A stretch of 64,000 nucleotides of DNA from Myxococcales bacterium (GCA_023248545.1 JAHFEF010000001.1:1-64000), one strand, 5' to 3'. Shown: positions 1 to 8,745, counted from the stretch's first letter. Notes: generated from the sequence alone by a model not told the origin. Numbers and translations are program-made.

Positions 1-454
1 GTTGTTTTTCCAAGCACCACGCACCGACCTGAATGGACATGCGACCGGCCACTTCGCTCATCGGTTTTAACAACGGCAAAGAGTTGCCCACTTGAATCGT
101 TTCAAAGGCCACGCCAGAAACTTTTTGTTTCAATAAAGCTTGGGTGAGTTCCAGATCCGCCGCGAGGTGCAGATAGGCAAACAAAACCTGGCCCGAGCGC
201 ATCAGCGGGTATTCAGCTGAGACAGGTTCTTTGACTTTGCAGATCAAATCAGCACGTTCCCAGATCGACTCGGGTCTTTCAACGATCTCAGCCCCAACGG
301 CCTTGTACTGCTCGTTGGAGATACCAGAACCGATGCCAGCATGAGACTGAATCAGAACGAGATGCCCATCAGCCACCAGCGCTTTAACGGCAGCTGGAAC
401 AAGACCGACACGGTATTCTTGGATCTTAATTTCTGAGGGGCATCCGATAATCAT
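1..454 (-). CDS. ald: alanine dehydrogenase, N-terminal part (cut by window edge)
   Basis: Reverse-strand frame starting at the ATG at 454 and open to the window edge, so about 151 N-terminal residues are visible of a family of about 370. It begins MIIGCPSEIKIQEYRVGLVP, the typical start of NAD-dependent alanine dehydrogenases (pyruvate + ammonia <-> alanine), followed by family-like stretches SHAGIGSGI, CKVKEPVSAEYPLM and LFAYLHLAAD in the substrate-binding N-terminal domain. The dinucleotide-binding domain lies outside the window. The upstream gene on the same strand ends 9 bases before this start, so the two are probably co-transcribed. Identification is from remembered family motifs; a related transhydrogenase alpha subunit is less likely. 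Confidence 0.9.
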   Translation of the reverse strand, partial: MIIGCPSEIKIQEYRVGLVPAAVKALVADGHLVLIQSHAGIGSGISNEQYKAVGAEIVERPESIWERADLICKVKEPVSAEYPLMRSGQVLFAYLHLAADLELTQALLKQKVSGVAFETIQVGNSLPLLKPMSEVAGRMSIQVGAWCLEKQ

Positions 455-463
455 TGCATCAGG

Positions 464-844
464 TTATACTTTTTTGACGATGATTTGGTCTTTTTGGAAC
501 ATGACAGAGACCACTTCGCCCTTGTCAATTTGCAGAGCACCCAGTGGCAAGCGCAAAAAAGGCCCGCTGGTCTTGATCTGTTGGGCTCGGTACACGCGTT
601 CCTGGCCTGCAGACGGGGCTGTTCTGCCACGGACTCCTGTTCCTAAGTTTTCACGGATCCACTTTTCAAGCGTGGCTACCTCACGCCCGCCTTCTTTCAG
701 GTTTGAAAATGCACGCCGAATGGTGATATTCGAAGCCTGGCCCTCTTTGTGGAGCTTGGCGATCGAGTTGATCCCATCCATCAGGTACGCAATCTGGATA
801 TCTTTAAATGAGACGGTAGAACGTTTTTTTCTTTGTTTTGCCAT
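464..844 (-). CDS. hypothetical protein with AbrB-like C-terminus
   Basis: 126-residue basic protein, start MAKQRKKRSTVSFKDIQIAYLMDGINSIAKLH... cut here at family-unknown level. I do not recognise the full-length family. The last 30 residues (LPLGALQIDKGEVVSVMF then a short strand ending IIVKKV) resemble the swapped-hairpin strand pattern of AbrB/SpoVT DNA-binding domains, and the N-terminus is rich in Lys/Arg, so a small DNA- or RNA-binding regulator is possible. No good Shine-Dalgarno sequence precedes the ATG (CTCTCTCC). It lies just upstream of ald on the same strand. A 6-bp inverted repeat CAAGTG/CACTTG at 879-899 sits upstream and could be an operator or hairpin. Confidence 0.55.
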   Translation of the reverse strand: MAKQRKKRSTVSFKDIQIAYLMDGINSIAKLHKEGQASNITIRRAFSNLKEGGREVATLEKWIRENLGTGVRGRTAPSAGQERVYRAQQIKTSGPFLRLPLGALQIDKGEVVSVMFQKDQIIVKKV

Positions 845-938
845 GGAGAGAGAAGAAATCAGATTTGATGATGATTTTCAAGTGAAAAAGCCCCACTTGT
901 GAAAAATATTTGAGGGTATTAAGATTCATCTCCATAGT

Positions 939-1133
939 ATGTCCACGTATTGTGCCAGTTGCGGTCAGCGAACAGAACAGACTTTTTGTTCAAAGCGCTG
1001 CCAAATGATTGATTTGGGCAATTGGCTTTCGGGATCCTATGCAATTCCAGTTTCAGGAGAACATCATGACGATTCAATTGACCGAGAAAGCGATAGAGAT
1101 GGCGAAGACGGCGTTGGCCGAGACGAACGGTGA
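939..1133 (+). CDS. yacG: YacG-family zinc-binding DNA gyrase inhibitor
   Basis: 64 residues with a four-Cys zinc site (CASC near residue 5, FCSKRC near residue 17) followed by [16 protein letters not shown], the hallmark of YacG, which in E. coli binds GyrB and inhibits gyrase. Length fits the family (about 65). The last 23 codons lie inside the start of the following Fe-S carrier gene in another frame (overlap 1066-1133), so the acidic tail after the conserved SYAIPV is constrained by that gene. No clear ribosome site precedes the ATG; an ATT at 924 has a GAGGG 7 bases upstream and is an alternative but unlikely start. Confidence 0.75.
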   Translation: MSTYCASCGQRTEQTFCSKRCQMIDLGNWLSGSYAIPVSGEHHDDSIDRESDRDGEDGVGRDER

Positions 1134-1392
1134 AGAGGGCAATTACTTGCGCATCAGTGTGAATGGCGGTGGCTGTTCTGGTTTCAAGTATGGCATGAGC
1201 TTCTCAGAAAGCACCGACGAACTGGATCACGTCACGGACTATAACGGCCTCAAAGTGGTGGTCGATGGTTTTACGGCCACGCAGATTCCAGGGACTGTGA
1301 TCGACTACGAAGAGACTTTGAGTGGCGCGGGATTCAAGTTTAATAACCCAACCGCGAAGCGTACCTGCGGCTGTGGCTCTAGTTTTGGGTGA
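1066..1392 (+). CDS. A-type iron-sulfur cluster carrier (IscA/ErpA family)
   Basis: 108 residues from the ATG at 1066, chosen over the longer frame because AGGAGA sits 5-10 bases upstream and the protein then begins [14 protein letters not shown] as in the family. Conserved cysteines are present: [10 protein letters not shown] near residue 40 and the C-terminal pair in TCGCGSSF. These ligate or deliver Fe-S clusters to apo-proteins. No iscS/iscU is nearby, which favours a stand-alone ErpA-like role (inference). The start overlaps the yacG reading frame by 68 bases. Confidence 0.9.
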   Translation: MTIQLTEKAIEMAKTALAETNGEEGNYLRISVNGGGCSGFKYGMSFSESTDELDHVTDYNGLKVVVDGFTATQIPGTVIDYEETLSGAGFKFNNPTAKRTCGCGSSFG

Positions 1393-1397
1393 GTTTG

Positions 1398-1649
1398 TTA
1401 ATAATGATACCGGCACGAAACAATGGTCAGCTTGCCATCTTCGTATGAGTAAACGAGCCGGTGTTCTTCGTCGATTCTTCTGGACCAGAAGCCCCTTAAA
1501 TTGCCTTTGAGGGGCTCAGGCTTGCCGGTTCCTGAAAACGGTGTTCTTTGGCACTCTTTGATCAAAGTATTGAGCCGCTTGAGTGTTTGTTTGTCTATCT
1601 CCTGCCAGTAGAGATAGTCTTTCCAGGCATCAGGGTGAAATAAGATCAT
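1398..1649 (-). CDS. yoeB: YoeB-family mRNA interferase toxin
   Basis: 83 residues, close to the 84 of E. coli YoeB. It has WKDYLYWQEIDKQTLKRLN at the N-terminus, GKPEPLKGNLRGFWSRRI in the middle and RYHY at the C-terminus. The glutamate/arginine of IDEEHRLVY and the terminal His-Tyr match the residues that cleave mRNA in the ribosomal A site. It overlaps the yefM-like antitoxin frame by 20 bases, the usual antitoxin-then-toxin arrangement, and converges on the Fe-S carrier gene with a 5-base gap. Confidence 0.93.
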   Translation of the reverse strand: MILFHPDAWKDYLYWQEIDKQTLKRLNTLIKECQRTPFSGTGKPEPLKGNLRGFWSRRIDEEHRLVYSYEDGKLTIVSCRYHY

Positions 1650-1884
1650 GCGCCTCGGCCTTGCCTTTCTTCACATCGTCGATTGCTTTCAAAAGTTTGG
1701 CCGCATTGGTAGGACTGCGTAACAAGTAAAGCGTTTCTTCCATCGAGTTATAATCTTCCAGTGATATCATGACGACTGGAGGTTCACTTTTTCGGGTAAT
1801 AATCAGAGGTGCGTGATCATCGCAAACCTTCTTCATGGTGCCCGTAAAGTTCTGTCTGGCTTGTGTGTAGGTTACCGCATCCAT
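1630..1884 (-). CDS. yefM: YefM-family antitoxin
   Basis: 84 residues of the Phd/YefM fold: MDAVTYTQARQNFTGTMKKV, then DHAPLIITRKSEPPVVMISL, then SMEETLYLLRSPTNAAKLL. The first 60 residues form the DNA-binding dimer; the acidic tail neutralises YoeB. The ATG lies only 6 bases downstream of a good -10 box (see promoter), with no Shine-Dalgarno, so the message is probably leaderless or nearly so. Confidence 0.92.
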   Translation of the reverse strand: MDAVTYTQARQNFTGTMKKVCDDHAPLIITRKSEPPVVMISLEDYNSMEETLYLLRSPTNAAKLLKAIDDVKKGKAEAHDLISP

Positions 1885-1890
1885 GCCAGA

Positions 1891-1920
1891 ATAGTACCAT
1901 AAGAGTACTGATTAAGTCAA
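1891..1920 (-). promoter_or_regulatory. yefM-yoeB promoter and likely operator
   Basis: On the reverse strand, TTGACT (1915-1920) and TACTAT (1891-1896) are separated by 18 bases. An inverted repeat AGTAC/GTACT lies across the spacer and -10 region, the position expected for autoregulation by the antitoxin-toxin complex. The predicted start of transcription falls at about the ATG. Confidence 0.6.
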
Positions 1921-1947
1921 ATACTTGTTAATAAAGTTTCATATTTC

Positions 1948-3090
1948 CTATTCAGCAGGTTTGATCTGCTCCAGTCTTGATTTGAGCATTGTTCGGATGC
2001 TGTCGACATCGCTGAGGCGCTTGTTGGCCTCTTTTTTTCGAGGCATTATCGCGAGCTTTTTTTCGAGATAATCTGGAAATAAAGCGTACGCCCTCAGTTC
2101 AAGTTCGAGACTCTTTGTCAACTTATTTGCATAGTCGACCGCAGCTTGCAGACTTTGGGGATTTTGTGCGCCCTGAATATTTGTCTGGGTGTAGGCTTTG
2201 GCGAACTTGTCATATTTTGACTGATTGTCCGAGAAAATTTGTGAGGCAGAGCTTGCCAAATCGCTTATAGTATTGCCCGCTTTCTGGACAGCTGTTGGTG
2301 TTCCATTTTCCAAACCCATTCTTTCATCCGGAGTCAGCTTCGACCAATGTTGTTCATAGGCAGTGACAGCAGCTTCAAGACTTTTGGGCATAGCTTCCGC
2401 CTTTTCTGGTGGCGTATGTGGGCTAAGACTTGCAACTGCCGTTCGCTGATCGGGTGCCTCTTTTTCCGTGCCTGCTGCTCTCCTGGAGGCAGCCCGGGAT
2501 GTTCCGTCAGGCAATTTGACGTAGTCATCCACTTTGAAATCGTTACCGAGGTGCGTTTGAAGTAAACGAAAAATAGCACGGTGGTCCACGGGAGGCTTTA
2601 GCGCATCAGTATAGTCAGACATGGCTTTTCCGCCACCTCGTTCGCCAATTCTCACGGCTAGCTCGTTATGATCCAGGTTATCAATGGCAAGCTTTAATGG
2701 AGCCGACTGTCTGTAAGACTGATGTCCGACTGCCAGCACAGCAGCAAGAAGTGGCCCTACAGGGCCCAGCGCAAAGAACAAAGCGGTACCCAGTAGACCA
2801 TATCCAACAACGTGTTTGCCAATGTCATATAACGAAGCATTGTGCCAACGGTCCATAAGACGCTCTTCGCTGTTGCCCTCCAGGTCGGCGACAGTGTAGG
2901 GCTTACCCATTCGCTGTGGGCTTCTGCGAAGACTGGTTTCATCAGTGACTGCCGGTGAGGCAACCTCGGGGCGTTTAGGTGTTCCGCTTTGTTCAGGCTG
3001 CGGAGTTCTGTCTAGTGCATCCGGCGGAGGAGGTCGCCCCGTTTCCGGGGGCCGCATTGCGCTGTATTCTGTGCCTAGTTTTTCGCCCAT
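1948..3090 (-). CDS. hypothetical proline-rich protein with hydrophobic hairpin
   Basis: 380 residues, family not recognised. The first 75 residues are Pro/Arg/Glu-rich and look disordered. Residues about 93-125 form one or two hydrophobic segments rich in Gly/Ala/Leu (GLLGTALFFALGPVGPLLAAV). The rest is charged and helical (for example DPQSLQAA-like and ELELRAYALFPDYLEKKL segments near the C-terminus). No Sec signal peptide is seen. The hydrophobic hairpin within a soluble-looking protein is reminiscent of secreted effectors or pore-formers, but nothing nearby supports that. It stands alone between two toxin-antitoxin modules. Confidence 0.6.
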   Translation of the reverse strand: MGEKLGTEYSAMRPPETGRPPPPDALDRTPQPEQSGTPKRPEVASPAVTDETSLRRSPQRMGKPYTVADLEGNSEERLMDRWHNASLYDIGKHVVGYGLLGTALFFALGPVGPLLAAVLAVGHQSYRQSAPLKLAIDNLDHNELAVRIGERGGGKAMSDYTDALKPPVDHRAIFRLLQTHLGNDFKVDDYVKLPDGTSRAASRRAAGTEKEAPDQRTAVASLSPHTPPEKAEAMPKSLEAAVTAYEQHWSKLTPDERMGLENGTPTAVQKAGNTISDLASSASQIFSDNQSKYDKFAKAYTQTNIQGAQNPQSLQAAVDYANKLTKSLELELRAYALFPDYLEKKLAIMPRKKEANKRLSDVDSIRTMLKSRLEQIKPAE

Positions 3091-3221
3091 CTTAAACCCC
3101 CGATACGATAAATAAAACTGCTGCTTTTATTATGCAATTAAACATACTTAAAATAAACAAATTTTGCAGCTGGACAGAAAAATGCCAATGTGATATCGTT
3201 CTACTGTTGGAGATATCGCCT

Positions 3222-3470
3222 ATGAATCGCATGATTATCACACTCGAGGATGCAGATAAACTCTGGCTGGCCCGGGAATCCAAGGCTGAAAAAAAGTCTA
3301 TTGCGCAGATTATCAGAGATGCGATCAAGGACTATAAGGAGCGCGTGGCAAAAAAGCCAGAAGAAGAAACCTTTGAAGAGCTTTTGGAGGCAACTCGGGG
3401 AACATGGACTCAAGGAGATCCTCTAACCTATCAGCAAAACATCCGAGCTGAATGGGACCATAGGCCATAA
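3222..3470 (+). CDS. ribbon-helix-helix type antitoxin
   Basis: 82 residues from the ATG at 3222, chosen because GGAGA lies 8 bases upstream; the frame extends further up but without family similarity. MNRMIITLEDADKLWL is a short beta strand followed by helix, then KKSIAQIIRDAIKDYKERV, the CopG/RHH pattern, with an acidic C-terminal half to bind the toxin. The toxin gene starts two bases after the stop. GATATCG occurs at 3192-3198 and again at 3212-3218 just ahead of the start and may be the operator. Confidence 0.8.
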   Translation: MNRMIITLEDADKLWLARESKAEKKSIAQIIRDAIKDYKERVAKKPEEETFEELLEATRGTWTQGDPLTYQQNIRAEWDHRP

Positions 3471-3471
3471 T

Positions 3472-3840
3472 GTGAAACATACGTATTTGTTGGATTCTGT
3501 TGTCTTGATTGAGCACCTCAATAACCTTCCTCAAGCGACAAAATGGTTGGTAGAAAATACCGGAAAAAGCCAGATATCTGTCGTTACGCGCATGGAAGTT
3601 TTGTCCGGGTACCGTCCTTTACAAGCGGTTTCGATTAAAAAAATTCTTGATCGCTTTTCAGTGGTCGATTTGAATCGAGAAGCGGTTGATTTGGTTGCTG
3701 CTCTTAGGAATGAACACCGCTGGAAACTCCCAGACGCCATTCAGGCTGGATTGGCCCAGTACTACAGCCTGAAACTTGTCACCCGAAACACCAAAGATTT
3801 TCCACCGGAAAAATTCCCATTTGTAGTCGTTCCTTATTGA
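3472..3840 (+). CDS. PIN-domain toxin (VapC-like)
   Basis: 122 residues beginning at a GTG directly after the antitoxin stop. PIN-domain ribonuclease features: YLLDSVVLIEHL (first acidic residue), ISVVTRMEVLSGY (Glu), KLPDAIQAGLA (Asp) and LVTRNTKDF (Asp). These acids bind the Mg/Mn needed to cut RNA. Its last 7 bases overlap the end of the convergent smc gene. Confidence 0.88.
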   Translation: MKHTYLLDSVVLIEHLNNLPQATKWLVENTGKSQISVVTRMEVLSGYRPLQAVSIKKILDRFSVVDLNREAVDLVAALRNEHRWKLPDAIQAGLAQYYSLKLVTRNTKDFPPEKFPFVVVPY

Positions 3841-6800
3841 GCATACGCCATTTCACTGCCCAGATTTGTGCTCAAGCTTGCTTCCTTGACACGCACGTGT
3901 ACAGTTTTGCTAATGCCTGGTTGTTCCATGGTGACCCCATAGAGCTGGTCACTCTTTTCCATGGTGCGTCTATTGTGCGTGATCACAATAAACTGAGAAA
4001 TCTTGGACATCTCTTGAACCATGAGGCTAAATCGGTCCACGTTCGCCTCGTCTAATGGTGCATCTACTTCGTCCAGCAAACAAAACGGGGAGGGTTTGAT
4101 CAAGAAAATCGCGAAGATTAAGCTGGTCGCTGTGAGTGCCTTTTCGCCTCCACTCATGAGGGCAATCGAAGCTAACTTTTTACCAGGCGGCTGTGCAAAG
4201 ATCTCCACGCCGCTGTTTAAGAGGTCATTGGGGTCTGTCAGTTCTAACCAGGCTTTGCCGCCTCTAAATAGTCTAGGGAAAACCTGCGAGAAACGCTCAT
4301 TGATGGCTCTAAAAGCCTCTTCAAAGCGCTGTTTGGTGGTTTCGTTGATTTTCTGAATCGCAGCCTCCAGCTGACTCAACGCCTGGGCCAGGTCGTCGCC
4401 TTGGGTTTTCAAGAAAGCATAGCGTTCGCTTAAATCTGTAAACTCTTGGATGGCGCCTTGATTAATGGGTCCCAGGTGGTCAATTTGGCGCTTTAACGCC
4501 GCAAGTTCATAGTCAAAATCTTCGTTGAGCGGCTTGTGGTGATAGTCGGTTAAGATTTCATGAGCACGGACGCGATGCTTTTCAAACAAGCGGGTATTTA
4601 AAGCTTCGAGTGAGAGCTCTGATTCACGGATTTCTAAGATGAGCTTATTAAGGGCCTTTTGGAGCGTGTCGATGTGGCGGCGCTTTTCAGACACGAAGTT
4701 TTCGATTTCGGTGAGCGCTTGTTTTTGGGTGTCACAAGCTTGTTTTTGAGTTTTTTGATTTTGGGTTAGTATCTTAAGCTCTTTTTCGGCAGCGCTTATT
4801 TTTTCATGAGCCAGTCGGCTTTGTTCAGCCAAGTCGATCTCGTCTTGAGCAATCTCTTTGAGCTGGGTGTCTAGATTTTGGAGCTGCAGACGAATATCTT
4901 CAAGATTCTGCTGAGTTTGGGCCTGGGCACGGGTGAAATTATTCTGGCGTTCTTCCGCGCTGGCGGCTTCAATGCGCAGTTTGGTGAAGGCTTCGGATTG
5001 GATGCTAAAATCTGACTCAAATTGCGCCAGGTCCGTTTGCAAAGCTGAGATATCACTTTCAAGTTTTTGGTGAACATCTAATGCCAGTGCCCATTTGTCT
5101 TGCAAGAGTTTGAGGTTTTGCTCGGACAGGGGGCTGCCTGCATGAAGTTTTTGTTTCTCAGACTCCAGACTTTGGATGCGCGCTTGGAGGCTCTTGTCGT
5201 TCGATTCTTTGTTGCGCAGTGCTTCTTCTAAGCGCACAAACGTCAGCGAAAGCGCTTGCAGGTCTGAACGCTGTGCTTCTAGTGTTTTCACGAGCGCGTC
5301 TTTTTGGGTGTTTAAGTCAGCGATTTGAGCAGTACTTTCTTGTTCGAGGGTTTCTAAATTGGCCAGATCAGCTTGCAAGGCTTGAATTTCCCGTTTCTTG
5401 GCCAGCAAACCGGCACTCTTGGTTCTCGTGCCGGCCACACAAGAATGGTCGATGTCAAATAACTCGCCTGACTCGGTGATTAAGATGGTCTGGGATTGGA
5501 TGGCAGACGGCCATTTTTTCAAAGCTTCGGCTGTGTCTCTGACTATTTCAAATTTAAATGGCTTCGTAGATTGTTCAAAAAATCGAATGCGGCCGTGTTT
5601 GGCAAGCTCTAGGCCTTCGGACAGACTGGACACCAGATAGGCTTCGAGCCGTGAACTGCAGGCATCTTCCACGAGCGATTCAAATGCTTGTGGAATATCG
5701 AGCTGATCAGCCAAGTGCTTAAAATTCGCGTGTTCTGGCTTTTTGACTTCTTTGAGCGAATCTAAGAGTGCACTCAGGCGGCCTTGTTTCGAGGCGATTT
5801 GCTGGCCGTTTTGTTGCTTTTGGCTGGCTTTTTGTTGCAGCGTTTGTGTCAGGGCCGCGATCTGGGTTTGAAATTCTTGAATCTTGGATTGCCCGGTGGC
5901 TTTTTGGGCATTCAGCTGGGAAATCTCAACTTTGAGGCCCTCTTTTTGGGTGGCTTGAGCCGCGAGTTGATTTTTGAGCAGATCCAACTCTTGTTCAAGC
6001 GTTTTGTCGCGGGCTTTGTTTTGTTCACGTTGCTGAATGAGGGAATTCATGTCGGCTTGCGCTTGCGTGGCTTCGCGCGAGGCTTGCATGATTTTAGACT
6101 GAATCTCCTGTTGGGTTTGGTGTTTGTCGGCTCGGTTTTGTGTGAGCGCTTGGATATGTTCAGAGGCTTTGGCCAGTTTGGATCGCAGCTGGTTTGTGTC
6201 GGATTCTATGGTTGCTTTTTGCTCAAACAGCGCGGCTTGCTCTTGGTTTAACTGGGCAATTCGGTCTTGGAGGCGCTTATTTTCAGTCTGGATGTGCTGG
6301 GCTTGTTTTTGTTTCGAAGCCAGAGTGTTTTGTGTAAACTGGATATCCTGTTTGGCGAGCGAAATCGTATTTTCGATCGCGTGGATCATGCTGACTGTGA
6401 TGGACAGCGCTTGCTCGTGATCAGCCAGGGCTTCACGCTCAACTTGAAATCGAGACTCATGCTCTTCGATGGCCTCGGTATGTTGGTTGCAGGCAGATTC
6501 TTGGTGGGTATGCGCGCTAGATAAATGCGAAAGCTGATTCGTGAACTCGAAGAATTTCAAGCAAGCCTCATGCAATTCGAGATCGCGGATTTGATGGCTC
6601 AGGGTTTGAAAACGCTCGGCTTTTTGGGCTTGTTTTTCCAGCGACGCCAAGCGATTCTCGACTTCTTTCGTAATATCTTGGATGCGCAGCAAGTTTTGCT
6701 GCGTGCTTTCCATTTTGCGTTCAGCCGCTTGTTTGCGCATTTTGTACTTAGTAATACCGGCAGCTTCTTCGATGATTTGACGACGTTCCTCTGGCTTTGC

Positions 6801-7262
6801 TTGGACAATACTAGACACGCGGCCCTGTTCTATAATTGAATACGCTTTGGTACCCACACCGGTGCCTAGAAAAAATTCCGTGATATCGCGCAGGCGGCAT
6901 TCACGCTTATTGATTTCATATTCGGAGTTGCCATTTCGATAGAGCCTGCGCGTGACTTCGATTTCTTCAAAATGGGCGTATTCTTGAGGCACTAATTGGC
7001 CGTCGTTTTCAAGCGTGAGCGTGACTTCGGCGAGGCCCATGGCGCCTCTGGTTTGGGAGCCATTGAAAATGATATCCTGCATTTGATCGCCACGCAAATG
7101 TTTGGCGTTTTGCTCGCCCATGACCCAGCGTAGTGCGTCGACGACGTTTGATTTGCCACAGCCGTTGGGGCCAACGATGCCGGTGACGCCGGCGTCGAAA
7201 TTAATCACAACCCTATCTGCAAAAGATTTAAAGCCGAATATTTCCAACTTTTTAATGCGCAT
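3834..7262 (-). CDS. smc: chromosome segregation protein SMC
   Basis: 1,142 residues, full family length. N-terminal ATPase half: MRIKKLEIFGFKSFAD, Walker A GPNGCGKSN (about residues 31-39), and GTGVGTKAYSIIEQGRVS before the first coiled coil. Long Gln/Glu/Ala-rich coiled coils flank a hinge at roughly 490-620. C-terminal half has the ABC signature LMSGGEKALTA (about 1032) and Walker B FCLLDEVDAPLDEANV (about 1058). It forms the ring that compacts and segregates chromosomes with ScpA/ScpB, neither of which is in the window. It is divergent from secE, 77 bases away. Confidence 0.97.
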   Translation of the reverse strand: MRIKKLEIFGFKSFADRVVINFDAGVTGIVGPNGCGKSNVVDALRWVMGEQNAKHLRGDQMQDIIFNGSQTRGAMGLAEVTLTLENDGQLVPQEYAHFEEIEVTRRLYRNGNSEYEINKRECRLRDITEFFLGTGVGTKAYSIIEQGRVSSIVQAKPEERRQIIEEAAGITKYKMRKQAAERKMESTQQNLLRIQDITKEVENRLASLEKQAQKAERFQTLSHQIRDLELHEACLKFFEFTNQLSHLSSAHTHQESACNQHTEAIEEHESRFQVEREALADHEQALSITVSMIHAIENTISLAKQDIQFTQNTLASKQKQAQHIQTENKRLQDRIAQLNQEQAALFEQKATIESDTNQLRSKLAKASEHIQALTQNRADKHQTQQEIQSKIMQASREATQAQADMNSLIQQREQNKARDKTLEQELDLLKNQLAAQATQKEGLKVEISQLNAQKATGQSKIQEFQTQIAALTQTLQQKASQKQQNGQQIASKQGRLSALLDSLKEVKKPEHANFKHLADQLDIPQAFESLVEDACSSRLEAYLVSSLSEGLELAKHGRIRFFEQSTKPFKFEIVRDTAEALKKWPSAIQSQTILITESGELFDIDHSCVAGTRTKSAGLLAKKREIQALQADLANLETLEQESTAQIADLNTQKDALVKTLEAQRSDLQALSLTFVRLEEALRNKESNDKSLQARIQSLESEKQKLHAGSPLSEQNLKLLQDKWALALDVHQKLESDISALQTDLAQFESDFSIQSEAFTKLRIEAASAEERQNNFTRAQAQTQQNLEDIRLQLQNLDTQLKEIAQDEIDLAEQSRLAHEKISAAEKELKILTQNQKTQKQACDTQKQALTEIENFVSEKRRHIDTLQKALNKLILEIRESELSLEALNTRLFEKHRVRAHEILTDYHHKPLNEDFDYELAALKRQIDHLGPINQGAIQEFTDLSERYAFLKTQGDDLAQALSQLEAAIQKINETTKQRFEEAFRAINERFSQVFPRLFRGGKAWLELTDPNDLLNSGVEIFAQPPGKKLASIALMSGGEKALTATSLIFAIFLIKPSPFCLLDEVDAPLDEANVDRFSLMVQEMSKISQFIVITHNRRTMEKSDQLYGVTMEQPGISKTVHVRVKEASLSTNLGSEMAYAQ

Positions 7263-7339
7263 GGGAACAGACTAGACAATTTTCGCAAGCAGTGCTATCC
7301 ACAGGTCTTCTCTTTTACGCTTTGCCGGGAGTCTTATAG

Positions 7340-7729
7340 ATGCGATCCAAAGGTACCTGGGTGTTCATATTTTTTGTGGCAGCAACGGCGCTGGTGGCCA
7401 CGGTTTTGACGCTCGCGACCCGCGAGGTTTTTAGCTTTGCCAGGGTGCATGATGCGGCTCTGTTGGGCCCCTCCTTTGCCTTGTCGAATTTGATCGGTCT
7501 GGGTTTGGCCCTCTTGATAGCGTCCTATGCGGCTTTTTTAAATAAACGGGCCAAGGACTTTATTGAACAGTGTGTGACTGAGTTAGACAAGGTCGCTTGG
7601 CCCACTTGGGCTGAAACAAAGACTGCGACTTACACAGTGGTGCTTGTTTCTTTGGTGGCAGCTGTTATATTAGGCTTTTTTGACTCAATCTTTGGCTGGC
7701 TATCGAATCATGATTTCTTTTTAGGATAA
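7340..7729 (+). CDS. secE: preprotein translocase subunit SecE
   Basis: 129 residues with three transmembrane helices (about 8-28, 43-65 and 100-122), like the 127-residue E. coli SecE rather than the single-helix form. The conserved amphipathic part FIEQCVTELDKVAWPTWAET precedes the last helix. GGGAG lies 7 bases before the ATG. First gene of secE-nusG-rplKAJL; the nusG start is 2 bases after its stop. No tRNA-Trp or tuf gene precedes it in the 77-base gap from smc. Confidence 0.94.
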   Translation: MRSKGTWVFIFFVAATALVATVLTLATREVFSFARVHDAALLGPSFALSNLIGLGLALLIASYAAFLNKRAKDFIEQCVTELDKVAWPTWAETKTATYTVVLVSLVAAVILGFFDSIFGWLSNHDFFLG

Positions 7730-7731
7730 AT

Positions 7732-8274
7732 ATGACTGAACAAACGGATTTAAAATGGTATGTGGTGCATACCTATTCTGGTTTTGAGAACAGAGCCAAG
7801 AAAACACTCGAAGAACGCATCCAGCAGTACAAGCTGCAGGATCAATTTGGCGAGATTTGGGTTCCTACCGAAATGGTAGAAGAGATTAAATCAGGCGTTC
7901 GCAAATCTCAAAGTCGCAAATGTTTCCCGAGCTACATGCTGGTCCAAATGGCATTTTCGGATGAGACGGCGCATTTGGTGCGTAATACAGCCAAAGTGAC
8001 GGGATTTGTGGGCAATGCCAAGAAACCGCCCCCATTGTCGCCTGCGGAAGTTGAGCGCATGCGCGCGATGGTGCAGGGAACCCCTAAAGTCAGGGCTAAA
8101 ATTGAGTTTGTAGAGGGTGATAAAGTCAAAGTCATGGAAGGGCCGTTTGCGAACTTCAATGGCGACATAGAAGAAGTGAAGCCAGATAAGCAGAAATTGC
8201 GTGTTTTGGTCTCTATTTTCGGACGCGCAACCCCAGTCGAATTGGATTATGCACAGGTGGAACGTATTGCATAA
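7732..8274 (+). CDS. nusG: transcription termination/antitermination factor NusG
   Basis: 180 residues. N-terminal NGN domain begins KWYVVHTYSGFENRAKK and contains CFPSYMLVQM; C-terminal KOW domain starts at EFVEGDKVKVMEGPFANFNG and ends TPVELDYAQVERI. NusG binds RNA polymerase and couples it to Rho or the ribosome. It follows secE by 2 bases, as in most bacteria. Confidence 0.97.
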   Translation: MTEQTDLKWYVVHTYSGFENRAKKTLEERIQQYKLQDQFGEIWVPTEMVEEIKSGVRKSQSRKCFPSYMLVQMAFSDETAHLVRNTAKVTGFVGNAKKPPPLSPAEVERMRAMVQGTPKVRAKIEFVEGDKVKVMEGPFANFNGDIEEVKPDKQKLRVLVSIFGRATPVELDYAQVERIA

Positions 8275-8301
8275 TCCTGAAAGTCTGCTTAAGGAAAACA
8301 T

Positions 8302-8745
8302 ATGGCAAAGAAAATTACTGCATTTATTAAGCTTCAGGTCCCAGCAGGAAAAGCCAATCCGGCTCCTCCAGTCGGTCCCGCATTGGGCCAACACGGATTA
8401 AATATCCCCGGATTTTGTAAAGAGTTCAACGCTCGGACCCAAGATCAGGCAGGGATGATTATCCCGGTCGTGATCACAGCCTATTCCGACAAGAGCTTCA
8501 CGTTTGAGTGTAAAACTCCTCCGGCATCTATTTTGCTTAAAAAAGCAGCTGGTTTGAAAACTGAGAAAAAGCCGGGTGCAGGTGCCAAAAATCCTGGCAA
8601 AGAGAAAGTCGGTAAAGTGACCCGCGATCAAGTGGCTCAGATTGCCAAAACCAAAGCCCCTGACTTGAACTCCTACGACGTTGAAGCAGGCATTCGAATT
8701 ATTTCTGGTACAGCCCGTTCAATGGGCATTGAAGTGGTGGGTTAA
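8302..8745 (+). CDS. rplK: 50S ribosomal protein L11
   Basis: 147 residues, [20 protein letters not shown] then [22 protein letters not shown], the highly conserved L11 N-terminal domain, and C-terminal rRNA-binding domain with SARSMG-type motif ([12 protein letters not shown]). AAGGAAA precedes the ATG by 5 bases. L11 forms the GTPase-associated centre with 23S rRNA. rplA starts 4 bases after the stop. Confidence 0.98.
   Translation: MAKKITAFIKLQVPAGKANPAPPVGPALGQHGLNIPGFCKEFNARTQDQAGMIIPVVITAYSDKSFTFECKTPPASILLKKAAGLKTEKKPGAGAKNPGKEKVGKVTRDQVAQIAKTKAPDLNSYDVEAGIRIISGTARSMGIEVVG

Noticed and set aside
474-902. Forward frame of 142 codons opposite the AbrB-like gene
   Set aside because: Antisense with no family resemblance; the reverse frame fits the operon with ald.
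5784-6251. Forward frame of 155 codons within smc
   Set aside because: Antisense to Gln/Leu-rich coiled-coil codons, which often leaves the opposite strand open; no start signal or family.
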